Below are positions 40,193 through 52,744 of a stretch of 64,000 nt of DNA, one piece after another. Below the pieces are notes generated by a model that did no database searches, was not told where the DNA came from, and saw only the letters and a list, made by a program, of their open reading frames with translations. Origin of the DNA: Selenia dentaria (lineage: Eukaryota > Arthropoda > Insecta > Lepidoptera > Geometridae); contig OU862884.1 of NCBI GenBank assembly GCA_917880725.1, positions 7,770,001 through 7,834,000 on the forward strand, given 5' to 3'. A program made the translations under genes and the position numbers. Positions within the stretch are counted from its first letter, which is position 1; each line of letters begins with the position of its first letter.

Positions 40193-43100
40193 CTGAGGGA
40201 CGTGATTTTGGTGTGTAGTCTGTGCCACCATTTTTCTCCAGCTCTCTCTATCTTGCGCCATTTGAATGGATGATTGTAAGGTGGCCCCTGTTGCCTCTTG
40301 AGTGGTGTGTGTCCATCGCGTTGGAGAGCGCCCCCTGCCTCGTTTTCCAGTCGTAGTGCTCCCTCGTAGTGCAGGATAATAATGTAAAAAAACCTTGTTT
40401 ATTCTGTTTATTACTTTTTGCTTCATGTATAAGTTTTGAACTGTAATTCGGCATTTTTTTTTGAAGTGGTTGCAAAAAACCCTATATCTGCCATTTTGAA
40501 TTTTGAGTCTGCGCGTGAATGGATTTTGAAATTTCGTGAGTAGAAATCATATTATAAAAATTATGAAGTGTTGCGTTGCGACATCAAACCAAAAGTTAGG
40601 TAATTGAAAAAATCTTCTTTCGGTCTTCATAAGTCTCGAATATCGTGAAACCTATTCTGATTATATACCATTACTTAGTGTGATTTGGTATGTTCATTAA
40701 ATCAGTCCTAACCAGGAAATTTTTGTTGGACCACTATAATTATATAAATAGATACCATCACTATTTAGATAACCTCCAGATAACTTTTCCATCATAGCAT
40801 AAAATAAATACGTAGAAAAACACCTAATCGGCCCTTGTAAGTAGTATTGTTGTGCTCCTAATCACGGGCAAGAACTATGAAAAACATTAGCATGCCATAT
40901 CGTATCGTAACTTTTTGGAAATAACTCCTATCCAAAAAACCCCCACACGACATTTCGAATACTTTTCAGAGAACATGGACACGCGTAGGCTGGATGACTA
41001 CCCGTTGGAATAAAGAAATATACAATTATACGCGATATAATTCGTTGAACGTTGTTTAATTTCAATGTAAAAGAATCGCTAAATCTAACAAATCAGTATA
41101 TGTATCATAGTGCCTTACGATATAAGTATTATATGATATTTAATATGACACCTACTTACCGCTGTCTAAACTAAACCATAGACCGGATTCGGTCTGGATA
41201 CGGATTTATACAGAGCTGCACACTCATCAGCAGAATCGAGGTAGAGAGGTAGAGATACATAACCAATACCTATGATAGAGGTTAGAGGATAAAGTTTCTC
41301 CTCTAACGTTAAATTCTCCGCTGAAGACGAACGTAACCGAAATACACGCGTCTATATTTCTTAAAGTATAGTCGTAAGTACATCGGTTAAACATTCTTCA
41401 GAAAAATAAGAATATAATATACGTGTTTGGTACCAACATCATTCTATAGGGAAACACTTTGTAACGCTTTTACTCTTGTCTTTGGTAACTCGTCTGGTCT
41501 ACCGCTGTGTAGAGTCACTAGCTGGGTTTGGATAAAATATACTTTTGGAAGTAAATTCAGTAGTAAGTGTAGTTCACCATTGCGTGTTAGTCAGTGTTAA
41601 ATAAAGAATCATATCCAGAATTGACCTGTCAATCTTCTGGACATAAGATGTCGTGTATATAGTGATGTTAATTAGTTTAAAAAACATCTCATTTTTTTCT
41701 TATTTATATATCACGAACTTATATCAAAATCGGTAATCAGTAAAAATAGAAAATATTTTTTTCTTGTCGTATTTTATTTTATTATCTTTAGGGAAACTTA
41801 CAGCTAGGCATAAACATAATACTTTAATAATGTACTTATAGACAGTTACAAATTTGCACTTTTAAGTATTTACATTATAGGTATAAATAGTTCGTAAACA
41901 ATAAAATATAGAACTGAAGATTAGGTGATAAAAAAATCATTACTTAATAACCGCTTGAACTGCGCGATAGTTGTGTTATATACATCAATGTCGTGTTGTA
42001 AAGCTACTGCGTTGAAACTGCGACTCGCTCTTAACAGATAAGTATTTTGTCTATAGTGAGTATTAACTCGGGGAACGTACAGAGAACACGGTCTTTTGAA
42101 GAGGTAATATGGCAATTTCAGACTTATTCGCGCCAGTAGCTCGGGGCAATCGACCGAACGGTATATTTAGAGTATTCCTCTTTGCAGTCATAGACTAACA
42201 TAATATTATACTTTGCAGTCTCTCATTTATTGTCGATGTGCCGTTTGACGGACTTCACGGTTTCTACTGTGAAAGTGATAAAGCACAAATACAGTCAAGG
42301 GTGATGAAATGTAATGACAGGTTTTTTCCTTATTTTAGTATTTAGGTACTTTATAAGCAGTTGTTAATTGATCTGCTATATGAATAAAGTATGTAGTAGT
42401 GTAGCAATTGTTATACTCGTAGTTTAAGCACGTAATCTTTAATCCATCAAAGGTCATTGGTCATCATGCGGCCAGACACAATATAAATTTCATTGTTATA
42501 ATATAACGACTCTCAGACGAGTTACCAAAGACAAGAGTAAAAGCGTTACAAAGTGTTTCCCTATAGAATGATGTTGGTACCAAACACGTATATGAGGAGA
42601 ATAAAGTAAATGCACAACAATAAATTCTTATCTAAATATATGTTCAAATTTCTTAAAATAGTGGTTACGTTTAATTTTATATATCTATGTAGCTTTTATA
42701 TCAACGTATTAATTATATTCACGTACTTTAATTTATTCACGAATACAATGCCTATAAAAACATTTTCTACAAACCTACTACTGCACTACACTACTTAACT
42801 CTAGTAAAACTAATTATGAGTACTTCTTAAACTTTAAAAAAAATATTAGTATTTATTTTGTTAGTCCGTTTTAAAAGAGTTGACTGTTAATTATAAAAAT
42901 AATAATGTAAATCCTTGTATATAACTAATGTGTTAATATTATTAATAATTGTATATAAAATAATTCATTAAAAAATTTATGTATTATAAATAAGGGCTGT
43001 GTATTTTGTTTAATAAATAAAATAAAATATAAAATTTTAATATTTTACAGTTTTCACTTGTATGTTATGTTGTATATAAAGGCACATGATGGCAAGATGG

Positions 43101-43402
43101 CATGCTCCAATTTCGTGGCTGGCCGTGGATTAAGCGGGCGATGAGAATAAGATATCACATATACAAAGAGTCTGCTTTTATTACGTCACACTGAGATTTA
43201 TAGTTACAACAGGGGCTTGTATAGAACCTCAGTGAGAGCGCACTCGGAGTGCAACTTTTCGCACTAACGCCGTTCCGAACCTCAGGGTAAAGCACTCGGT
43301 TGTTCTAACTCGAGCGTTCCGAACCTCGGAGCGTCGCAACTTTTTAACCATCAAAATCGATCGGTAAAAGGTTGCAACCCGCATCTGACATAACTTTGAC
43401 CA
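40193..43402. repeat. Duplicated block A, copy 2
   Basis: Counterpart of 14843-18065, including the truncated RTE fragment at its left edge, the TIR element (41417-42593, perfect 80-bp arms) and the GAACCTC motif region (43224-43336). Confidence 0.9.
41417..42593. mobile_element. TIR element, copy 2 with perfect 80-bp arms
   Basis: Arms 41417-41496 and 42514-42593. Same interior LINE tail on minus (41918-42180). Shows the ancestral arm sequence. Confidence 0.65.
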
Positions 43403-43546
43403 ATCAGGCTACAACAAACTTCTTCTTCTTCTCTCTTCTCAAAGAAAAAACAGACTTTGACAAATTCGACATTGACAGATCACTTGATACTTACCTAGTT
43501 TTCTTTGAGAAGAGAGAAGAAGAAGAAGTTTGTTGTAGTCTGATTG
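43401..43546. repeat. Fold-back element, 48-bp arms
   Basis: CAATCAGGCTACAACAAACT... (43401-43448) pairs with 43499-43546 with one mismatch; 50-base loop. The arms are strongly pyrimidine/purine skewed (CTTCTTCTTCTTCTCTCTTC). It starts exactly where unit 2 departs from unit 1. Confidence 0.85.
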
Positions 43547-43571
43547 TTTTAAGGTTAGAAAACAACTGTGC

Positions 43572-43633
43572 CGTTCCGTACCTCAGAGCGAGTTAAAAAA
43601 CAACTAAACAACCGCGCTCTGAGGTACGGAACG
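43572..43633. repeat. 19-bp perfect inverted repeat (CGTTCCGTACCTCAGAGCG)
   Basis: Arms 43572-43590 and 43615-43633, 24-base spacer. Near-copies of the arm occur at about 43271 and 43315 and in unit 1 near 17938-17995. Confidence 0.8.
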
Positions 43634-43965
43634 CCCCCCTGTACACGCTATCAGAGTTTTACCAGCGATGGTGCCATTCTGCATCTCTAGTCCACCAAAA
43701 CTAAACTAGGTGGCGCTTGACTAAATAATAACATCGGTTAAAGCTATGCGCCGACATATTCTGTATAAGTATGTATCACTCATGTCAAAACATACTGTAA
43801 TATACCACAATTACTAAAAAAAGAATATTAATGAAGGTTTACGCTACCTACTTACACAAAAATAAACTTCAACTTGCACATACATATTATGATGTTAAAA
43901 CGAAAGAACTCTTTCGTTTTGATGTGAGTGGAGAGGATGAAAGTGAAAATTCTGTAGTATGTTTT
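43634..43965. other. Unit-2-specific spacer
   Basis: No gene. A CGAAAGAACTCTTTCG palindrome lies near 43902. No match to unit 1. Confidence 0.45.
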
Positions 43966-44776
43966 AACTAAATACTTTTATTAACTACTTGACGGATTTT
44001 TATGTAATTTTCTCCGTTTGGTTGATGCAATGTGAACTCAAATTTATGAGCTGTGTTTTATCTCTATATAGTTATTGGAGTGCATACTATTTTAAACAGA
44101 ATAATGACGTCGAAAACTCTTTACATATATATAGCAAATGTACGCTCAATTGGTCATTTTCGCTACTGTGTAGACGGCGCAGACTGCGAGTGAGCGTGTC
44201 AGAAGCTAACGGTCCGTGGTTCAAATCCTTTATACATCTTGTCACGGACCCTAAGACTTCTGACATAACAGATCCACTACCCACCGGTGAGAAGAAGCCA
44301 ATGCTTGTGGCTCCGATTTCAATATTTTTTTCGAATACAATGTACAACAGTGACACGCTAAGCAATGGCAGAATAAACCTCACAAGTAAATAGTAGGTAT
44401 CTGTCATTGATTTTATATAATTATCGTAGATTTTTCTTTTCATTAATTTTGGTGGACTAAATGGTGGATTAGTTAACTGTTAAGTGTTCCTCGCCCGGTT
44501 ATAATGTAAGCAAAGTGTACGCAATCATGCAACGTTGATTTACCTGCAATGGTCGTGTCCGTTTGACACTCTGCATATAAAAGCAAACTATTGAAGCCAA
44601 TAACTAAAAGAGTATTATTTCGGTTGCTTTCAATTGTAAAACAAACATAAGGTGCAACGAAGAAATAAAAGCCATAAACGAATCACAAACACATGTTTGA
44701 CTCAATTACACGCCATGAATTCATATTCTTCTTTGTTTCAAAGTTCTCTGAATACGTTTATGACTTTTATTTGATA

Positions 44777-44985
44777 CTATCGACTGCTCGTGACTTCGTT
44801 CGCGTAGTAGGCTCGGCCTTCGCCCTTGCCATAACCTCAAATCTTTTCTTGGTTTCTCTCATAATAACCTTCTCCTGACAATTATAAAAACAAAAAATAA
44901 TTAGCGAGATTGTTCCATTAACGGATGGAACAATCTCTATTACTAATTTATAGCGTGACCAGGAGAAAACGGGGTTTATTTTTAT
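44777..44985 (-). repeat. Helitron-like non-autonomous repeat with hairpin
   Basis: Minus-strand copy of the family at 10881-11243: on minus it begins AAAAATAAACCCC, has CTCCTGGTCACGCTATAA, and ends GAGCCTACTACGCGAACG then GAGCAGTCGATAGT. Contains a perfect 13-bp hairpin GAGATTGTTCCAT/ATGGAACAATCTC (44906-44937). Copy 1 of block B keeps only the edges. Confidence 0.5.
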
Positions 44986-47900
44986 ATATCGGTTTTATAC
45001 GCCTTGTCTCCCAAGTCGGGTCAAATGGATACGAGAATCGCTACACATAGTACCGGATGGTGGCAATCAAGTGCCGCTAGTGACGTTTGCAACAGACCTC
45101 CGTGCTTCGTGGTACAGCTGAACTCTCGGCCTCCGTCTTCCGCCCTATTTATCTTAGGACATAAGCCGTTAAATTATGAAGCTGATTTTGGGTGGTCCTT
45201 AATATCCACTAACCTATTCACGAATGCACAGTGTGCATATGTAGCTGATTATGGACTAAATAGTTTTTTCCCTGAGCAGAAAACCCGTTTGCCAACAACA
45301 TGAGCATAGTGGGCTGATTATCTTTTTATTGCCTTTGATAAATCGTTTTCCCAAAGCAACATGTAAACAAACCAAGAGAACACTTTTAATATCTCAGTGT
45401 ATATTTTCGGCGGGTTTTCGTTATAATATTCCCATCTCGACGTTAGGCGAGGAAGAGTTAATAATTTTGTAGAGATACGGCACACTATTTTGTAAACCAG
45501 TATGGGCGAATTACAGCCTCCATTAGTTCTGATAACTATTCATGTTGAATGTAACATTTCACATCATTAGAAGCAATATACTTGTACCTAGATAACCTTT
45601 TGCGTATACAGATACTGACCAGCTTTTGTCTGTGACTTTGTTAGCGTTGGGTTTGTTTGTATTATGCGGTTGCCGGTCCGTGGTCTCCAATCAAGAACCC
45701 ATCCCATCGGCTATCCGATCTGGGGCTATGCGCACTTCCATTTAAATACCTTTTGGCTAAGTTGGTGACTTCTAGACATAGCAACTACGAAACATGAACC
45801 TTTTGTAACTTCATTTATCGTATTGTTTATCTCTCAAAATTAAATCTCAATCTCAAAGGAAATGACCAGCTGCTAACATGAAAATTTCCCCGGAAACGCG
45901 AACAGCGTTGTTTTAGATTCAACAACTGTGCGCAACTTAAATTGTGTTTCAGTCAACATCGACAGTAGTTTGGAGAAACGACGAATATGCATAAAACATG
46001 AGAGGCCTTCAGAATACTCCTTAAATCTATATGAGAAATACATTATTCAGCAATGAATACTTCCCATTTGATAGAAGCCCATCAGTCGAAAACCAATATG
46101 GCATTTTATTAAGAACCAATAAACATGAAGTTTCCTTACTGTGCCTGCGTTGTGAATAAAGCGGAAGGGATCGAACATCCGCATTATAATTTGGTTATAG
46201 AGCTCTTTGATGTAGGTGCAAAAGGATGGAAGAGATTGTCTTATAAAAAAAGTAGGCCTTCCCCAATATTGAGTCGTATCTTCACTCTGTGAGTAAACAA
46301 GATTATAAATATAAAACGTCCCAATGAAAATATATATTCATGAACCTTTTGAATAATTTTGTTAGATGGATTACTTGGAGTTACGCTGATGAGTCCAAAA
46401 GCTTCAGATTCATAGTTTGAAAGGAAAATATACATTAGTATTTTGATATCAGTAGTTAAGTATTTATCCAAAAAGTAAGATTTCAAAGATATTCAGAATT
46501 TAAAAGTCAAGGTAACTCACATTTACAACCCATCCTAAGACTAGATAACAATTCTTAAAACTTACTAAAGTTTCAGACAAGCAATTTTTAAATCAACTCC
46601 TAAATGCTCCTTTTATTGTGAATTCCGAAAATGAATTCCGAAATGATATTCTTTGTATATTGGTATTTGATATAATCGATTATCTAACGTCGATATTTCG
46701 CAGTTGGTAGTGACTGGCAAAGTTAAAATTAAATCTTAGATACTTTTACTAACTTACTAAAAATCACTAAAGAAATAATAAACAATAGAGAGTCGTTCGA
46801 ATAAATATAGAGATATTGCGGATATGTCGCAATTTTTGATCTATTTATTTGGGTAAACAAATAGTACAAAATGCACTTTGTAATCATATTAATGTATTAA
46901 ATATATGCTGATTAATTGTATCACCAACGACATTTACCACAGCTTACATATTAAATATAGACACTTCGTTAAAGAAAAAGAAAAAATAAAATGCAATACT
47001 ATGACAGAATTTGTATAACACTTTGTTTATAGATACCAGGACGCAGTGCTACTATGTCAACGGAGTTTGTTATATGAATAAATTTACTAGGCGGTAAAGT
47101 GAAGAACGTTTCCCTGCATTAGTACGGCAAACTTTCCCGTTTTGAGTTCGAGTATTAAATTACGATATAAAGGTTTGACGTTTTGCTGCCTTTCTTGCTT
47201 GTATTTGTTGTTGTGATTGAATATTGTAAGCATGCAGGTCCAATGGCCATACCCAAGGAGTGCATTCAATAGTAAAATCTAGGCTAAAGCCTCTGAGTAA
47301 ATTTTCTAAGGCATTTACTGTCAAATCTCCACTCAAGTCATGAGTCACAACTGAGCATCTTTCTACAATACTAGCCTACGTATTTTGTTTCAAAGATATT
47401 TTAGGCATTTTTGATTGTTGAGAACGATGGTGAACTAAGTTGACCCATCCAACTTATTCTTCGTTCTTCATATTCTATTCTCCATTCTTCTTCATTCTTC
47501 TATTGTTTATTCTTTATTTCTTCGTTTATTGTTCGGTTCGGTTGTTAAATTGTCACCCCTCACTAGTTATCCCTTTACTGGTTTGACAATACCCATGTTT
47601 CTGGTAACATAGCTTCGCCTTGCACTGTCGCCCGTGGCTCTCGTGACAGTGACAGTAAGCTAACTAATACAGGAAAACACGAGACACAGACATCCTAAAC
47701 ATCCCACGTGATCAAATTTAACTCTTAAATTAAGTATCCGCAGCAGGATGGCGTTGTGCGTAATAATGATGGAAATATTTGTTTTAGTCTAGCTCGGGTC
47801 TGCATAATTTTTACCAGTTTTGTAGTGGCTGCAAACGCTCCATGGCTGATAGCCATAGGGCCTTAGCCTCAAGCTTTGCTTATGAAAACAGCGAAATTAT

Positions 47901-49899
47901 GTTTGTACATAACGAAAATTATTCAAAAATAAAGCATATTTAATATCAATGACATGCATGCCCAATGTAAACTTGATGGATATTGGAGACGTATCCGTGG
48001 GCATGAAGGATAGAAATCAAAGTTCCGCAATAACTTTAAACCATTGATGTAGGTGCGAATATGACACCCAAAAGATATCTCGGTCCTAAAACGATATTCC
48101 ACATAGAAATATAAATGTTCTAGATGTAGTGTTGAATGGAGTTATACAGACATTGAAGACCAGGTACTTTGTGGCCATGAATATACGATTTATACAATAA
48201 CTGCACATAATTAGACAAGAAATAATAGAGACTAACATTTTTTTTTATTCCGCCCGATAGAGATTGTACAATAAAGCCGTCAAATCTGGAGAGTCTGCGC
48301 AAAAAGAGAAGGCTGAGAGAAGAATTGAGAAGACGCGCGTGCTATATTGCTATTTTAAAGCTAGTAAATAAAAAAAATCATAGATTTGCTTCTAATTTAT
48401 TGTATTATAATTTATCAACTCAAAATTCACATTTGAAATTTGCGTGACGGGACAGATAATATCTGAATTGGGATGCTATACAAAATCTGAATGTTAATAA
48501 AACCACGACACTTTTTGCATAGACCTATACAGCAAGAATGAAATATTGAATCCAGCGTGTAATATAGGTTATGGTGTAAATATACTAAAGTGGAATCTTG
48601 AGTTTAACGATGGAATCCGGCTCATCTGTGAGAGGTATAATTCTGCGAAAATCGCTGTTTTTCTCCTGTTTATGATATAAGTAAAATTGGTTATGTATTA
48701 TTATTATTGCCGGTTGTATATCTAACAACATAAAAGTATAGTGGTTTATCAAGCAAATTCAGTAGAGAACCTATTCTGTCTCTAAAATGATTATGGTAGC
48801 CTGATATTCGTTAATTTTGGTTTACCACCACTATGCCAGGATTCGGCCTTTAAATAGTACAATTTCATAAGTAATAAGCTTGGGGATTATATTATACTAA
48901 GGGGTTCTTTAATTATTGTTACTACGGCAACGAAAATACGAGCGCCGCATTTGGAACGATGATAAAGCAAAGAGTATGGTCGAATTAAAAATAGTGATCG
49001 AACTTAAGTTATGGCTAGTAAGTCAAGTAAGAGTTGGACTTGCGCTAAATATCTCGATGATTGTAATTTGTAATAATTTTTTTTATTAAAATAACCTCAT
49101 TTGGTTAGCCTAATTAACATTTGCCTGATTTTTAGCACGTTTTATGACTGTGTTACACATTTTGTCCGCTTACTCTATGGCCCACCTTGACAACAAGTCA
49201 GCTAAGCTTGGAGATAACTCGGACACTTCCGAGTGACGACATTGTATTAGCACCCGGGCCGTATCTCATCGCTTGGACTAGAGTATTATTATATTATGTA
49301 TAGCTATGGGATTTATAATTTATGTTGCTAGTCTGGGCTAAAAGAGCTTCTTATTAATTTGGTTAGTCATAAAAATTAATACATATATTGTGCTGCTAGT
49401 TAACCCCTTTTTTGAAATGAATAAATATCATTATTAATTATAGTTAGAGTATATTGCAACTTAAGGTGCATCATAGGCTCCACCGAGAGGCTATTATGAG
49501 AGATCGAGTTACAAATATAGTCATTTTATAGCCCATAGTACCTACTCGGAGACGCAGTTTCTTATTGTTGAAATAATTTTAGAATCAGATCTTTAACTCC
49601 GCAGATACCCTACCTCAGAGTCAAAGTCAAAGTCAAAATCATTTATTCAATTAAGACATCAAAGACGCACTTTAGAACGTATTTTTTCTTTAGAATGTAC
49701 TTTAAAGGCTACCGCCGCGTTCCAAAATATATAGAGCCTACCGAGACGAAGCGGCAAGAAACTCGGGCCCATTCTTTTTATATAGATGTTTTTTACTTAG
49801 GTACTACAAATATGAGCTCCAGTGTGTTGCCTTACAAAAGAGAACATAATAATGATATCAGTAGGGTAAGACACGCTACACTTTGACATCTTAGTACAC

Positions 49900-49914
49900 G
49901 AGTAGATAGATCCT
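49900..49914. repeat. 15-bp target duplication of R1-type fragment, left
   Basis: GAGTAGATAGATCCT, repeated at 50252-50266; also present once at 40089-40103 in unit 1. Confidence 0.9.
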
Positions 49915-50251
49915 TTTTTTTTTTGTCCCGGGGAAATCCTTTATGGATACCACCTATCACGGGGAGGTAGGTGGTTATGTGGGAGTCCGTATACCCACCA
50001 AAACTCCGGGGTGTTCCGTCACTGCCGCCCTCGGCGGGAACGCGGCACATATTTTCCACACGACCGCAAACCCGCTGTGTCTGTCCGTTGCCGGACCCTT
50101 CTCTTCGCGGCACGCCAGAACACATGGCACGCCCCAACTACCAACGCCGGCGCGGCCCCTGGGTTCCTCTTGGCTTCACCGTGGTGATCCAAGCCACGGC
50201 TACTGAGCCCCCCCGCCACGTCAATGCGGGAACCCTTCGGGGGGGGGGGGG
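49915..50251 (-). mobile_element. R1-clade 3'-end fragment (337 bp)
   Basis: GC-rich insert starting with a T run (poly(A) on minus) and ending in a G13-14 run next to the duplication. On minus it contains GGAGTTTTGGTGGGTAT and GACTCCCACAT, also found in the R1 3' UTR at 8130-8180. Short frames here are not genes. Confidence 0.75.
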
Positions 50252-50266
50252 GAGTAGATAGATCCT
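50252..50266. repeat. 15-bp target duplication of R1-type fragment, right
   Basis: Exact partner of 49900-49914. Confidence 0.9.
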
Positions 50267-50269
50267 GGA

Positions 50270-51580
50270 GTGATCAGTCCCAAGCTGTTTTATCCTCCAA
50301 GTAATCCGAAATTTTGTAATAACCTTTTTGACAAAGTAGTTTTAATAGTAATTTAAACTTATTAATAGACAAATCTCGGATAACATCTGGAACTTTATTA
50401 TAGAATCATATACATTTTCCCATAAAAGAATGACTTATTCTATGGAGATGCGTTACATGTACGGATAGCTTGTGCTTATTTTGCGTGGCAAAACTGCTAA
50501 TGTTTTTCTTTACATACATAAGATTTTCATAGATAAACTGAGAGACAACAGTTAGAATATTTATGTCTTAAAATATTTTTTTTGTTTTAAACTTATGTCT
50601 AAAAGAAACTCTGGGAGCTAAACTGTAGATCACTCGTATAGCCCTTTTTTGCACTATAAATATAGAATTAAGATCTGCAGAACATCTGCAGAGCAGTATG
50701 CCATAAGTCGCGTAGTCGCCATACGCTATGGAAATAACTAAAATAAACTATTCTAGCTATGTATAAATCAGTTAATAGTCTAATTTTTTTAACAGCATAA
50801 GCTGCTGAACTGAGTCTACTAGACATTTTTTTTAATGTGGGAACCCCATTGCAATTTAGCGTCTATAGTAATTCCTTAAAAGACGACTCCACAAGGTCCA
50901 ACCCTGTTACATTCAATTGTATATTGGAATCTACTTGTCTCACATTTCGTGTCGAGAACTTTATACAATTAGTATTCTTCTCATTGAGGAGAAGATTATT
51001 TGTATTGAACCAATTCACAACTTTAGCTAATGCATTGTTAACATCGTCATAGTTTAATAACTGACTTTTAATTTTAAATAACAGTGAAATGTCATCTGCA
51101 AACAATACAATCTCGTGATTCTTCTCTACATAATAAGTTAAGTCATTAATATAGAGCAAAAACAAGAACGGCCCTAGTATTGAACCTTGTGGAACGCTCA
51201 TTGAGATTATAGAGCCGGGCGATTTTTTACCATTTATGTCTACTCTTTGAATTCTATCGTTTAAATATGAAGTCAAAAGGTTGAGAGCCATGTTCCTAAT
51301 ATCGTAGTGTTGGAATTTCCTGACAAGTATATCATGTCGGACGCAATCAAATGCCTTAGATAAGTCATAAAAAACACCTAAGACATCCTGAGAGTTTTCC
51401 CACGCATCAAACACATCTTTTATAAGTTCTATACCTGCGTCTATAGTAGAGCGATTCCTCGTAAACCCAAATTATTTTTTATGGAAAATTTTGTTAGCAT
51501 TAAAATGATTTTCTAATTGAAGTAATATATTTTTTTCGAAAATCTTAGAGGCGATAATCTCTAAATAAAGCTAATAGGAT
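50270..51580 (-). pseudogene. LINE reverse transcriptase (Jockey/CR1-like), broken
   Basis: Minus strand, in order: IIASKIFEKN and FGFTRNRSTIDA (a TAA just before, near 51475), GVFYDLSKAFDCV, VPQGSILGPFLFLLYINDL, active site LFADDISLLF and NWFNTNNLLLNEKNT (open frame 51414-50863). Then a frame change near 50862, LSSAAYAVKKIRLLTD, more breaks, and the C-terminus NKHKLSVHVTHLHRI ... GYYKISDYLEDKTAWD with one TGA inside, stopping near 50270. No endonuclease. Catalytic FADD is intact but the protein cannot be made. Confidence 0.8.
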
Positions 51581-51622
51581 CATAATTATTATACAAACAA
51601 ACAAGTGAAGCGTAAAGATAAA

Positions 51623-51746
51623 CGGCCTTACTTATAAATGCTGCTTAACTTTAAATGACGTTATTTAGTACTGCGCAAAGGAAAACAGGTCTGCGCCGTA
51701 CTAAATGATGTTATTTAAATTTAAGCAACGTTTATAAGTAAGGCCG
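51623..51746. mobile_element. Fold-back MITE, ~59-bp arms
   Basis: CGGCCTTACTTATAAATGCT... pairs with ...CAACGTTTATAAGTAAGGCCG over about 59 bp with several mismatches and almost no loop. GGCCTTACTTATAA-type MITEs are common in Lepidoptera (from memory). Confidence 0.7.
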
Positions 51747-52244
51747 AAAATAAATAAAGTAGTAAAGATCACGTAGGAATGTATTATTGTTCTGATCAAA
51801 GATAGCATACTCTTATTTCAAGAACTGTATGTATGTAAAGTAAGACTCGAGCAACGGTTTTAAAATATAGACACTTTATTTATTTATTAACTTTGTAAAT
51901 AACCTCTACTCTATTCGGTTTCATTGCTTAAAATAATTATTAAATATTCATTGTACGCCAAAATGTATCCAAGTGGAAAATAACGTTGAAACCAAAATGT
52001 TAATCAAGTTATTGAACTTCAGTGTATTTAGTTGCGTTTATAAAATACTTTTACAAAAAGTAATCGGGTGTCCATAATGGTAACAAATGAAAAAATATAT
52101 ATCTAGAAACAATGTTTCAGCATTAATCGATCTTAGTGGGTACCGCCACTTACATATTTTTACCAAGATATACCGTGACATTCTTATGCGCCTTACGGTC
52201 AATAAGGTCACTATTCTGTTTAGTCATATGGTGAACATTATTGG
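51747..52244. other. AT-rich DNA, nothing recognised
   Basis: No supported feature. Confidence 0.4.
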
Positions 52245-52744
52245 TACTAGGTACTATCGGTCAAGGTTTTACATGGGGTCCACAACTAACTATAACCAGC
52301 CAGAAGGTGTTTGCATCTGCAGGTGCCTTACGTAGACTACATGATTATCTAACTACTACCACTAAAACAGTGCTTGCATACTCTCTTTTACTACCTACAC
52401 TCGTTAATGTGACGTCAACTATCTTGATATCACGAAAGGCCAGCTTAATTAACTTAAGCGTCTACAAAGTATTTGTATTAAGTTCATATGTGCCTAAATA
52501 TGACTACGTTTCCGAATTTTTTACTAAGCTCAAGTGGCTTCCCATACACTTTCGTCGGAATGCTCACATTGCTGCTCATATTGTCTCATCTTTAGAGTAT
52601 TCATCCCTCTTCTCCGCGCTACCTTTAAAGGAATGTTTCGAAGTCTTGCACACTTCTCATATATTGTTATTAAGGTCTTCAGAGAATGTAAAGCTTAAAC
52701 GCCTGTATACAGAACCAGTTTTAATTAATGTGATTCACTGTTGA
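52245..52744 (+). pseudogene. CR1-group (Daphne-like) RT C-terminal fragment
   Basis: LRRLHDYLTTTTKTVLAYSLLLPTL, then PKYDYVSEFFTKLKWLPIHFRRNAHIAAHIV, match the segment after the RT domain in Daphne/CR1-group LINEs, where a Leu-rich SLLLP and a KLxWLP motif are diagnostic. A diverged middle (STILISRKASLINLS) and the absence of RT motifs show it is a decayed fragment. Family name is from memory. Confidence 0.6.

Larger units (their letters stand above)
40193..50004. repeat. Tandem segmental duplication, unit 2
   Basis: 9,812 bp. Contains A and B blocks without the Polinton; between them, 43403-43965 has no similarity to unit 1. Confidence 0.9.
43966..50004. repeat. Duplicated block B, copy 2
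   Basis: Counterpart of 34365-40192. Longer by about 210 bp, mainly because it keeps a complete Helitron-like repeat. No intact gene found. Confidence 0.88.
49617..51580 (-). mobile_element. Jockey/CR1-like LINE, 5'-truncated, with nested R1 fragment
   Basis: Runs on the minus strand from about 51580 (RT core) to 49617 (TTTGAC-type tail), about 1.6 kb once the 337-bp nested insert and its duplicated 15 bp are removed. ORF2 is broken by stops. Its tail is shared with unit 1 (39806-40088). Confidence 0.75.

Noticed and set aside
49943..50261. Plus-strand frames in the GC-rich insert
   Set aside because: They lie in an R1-type 3' UTR fragment in antisense and end in a homopolymer G run.
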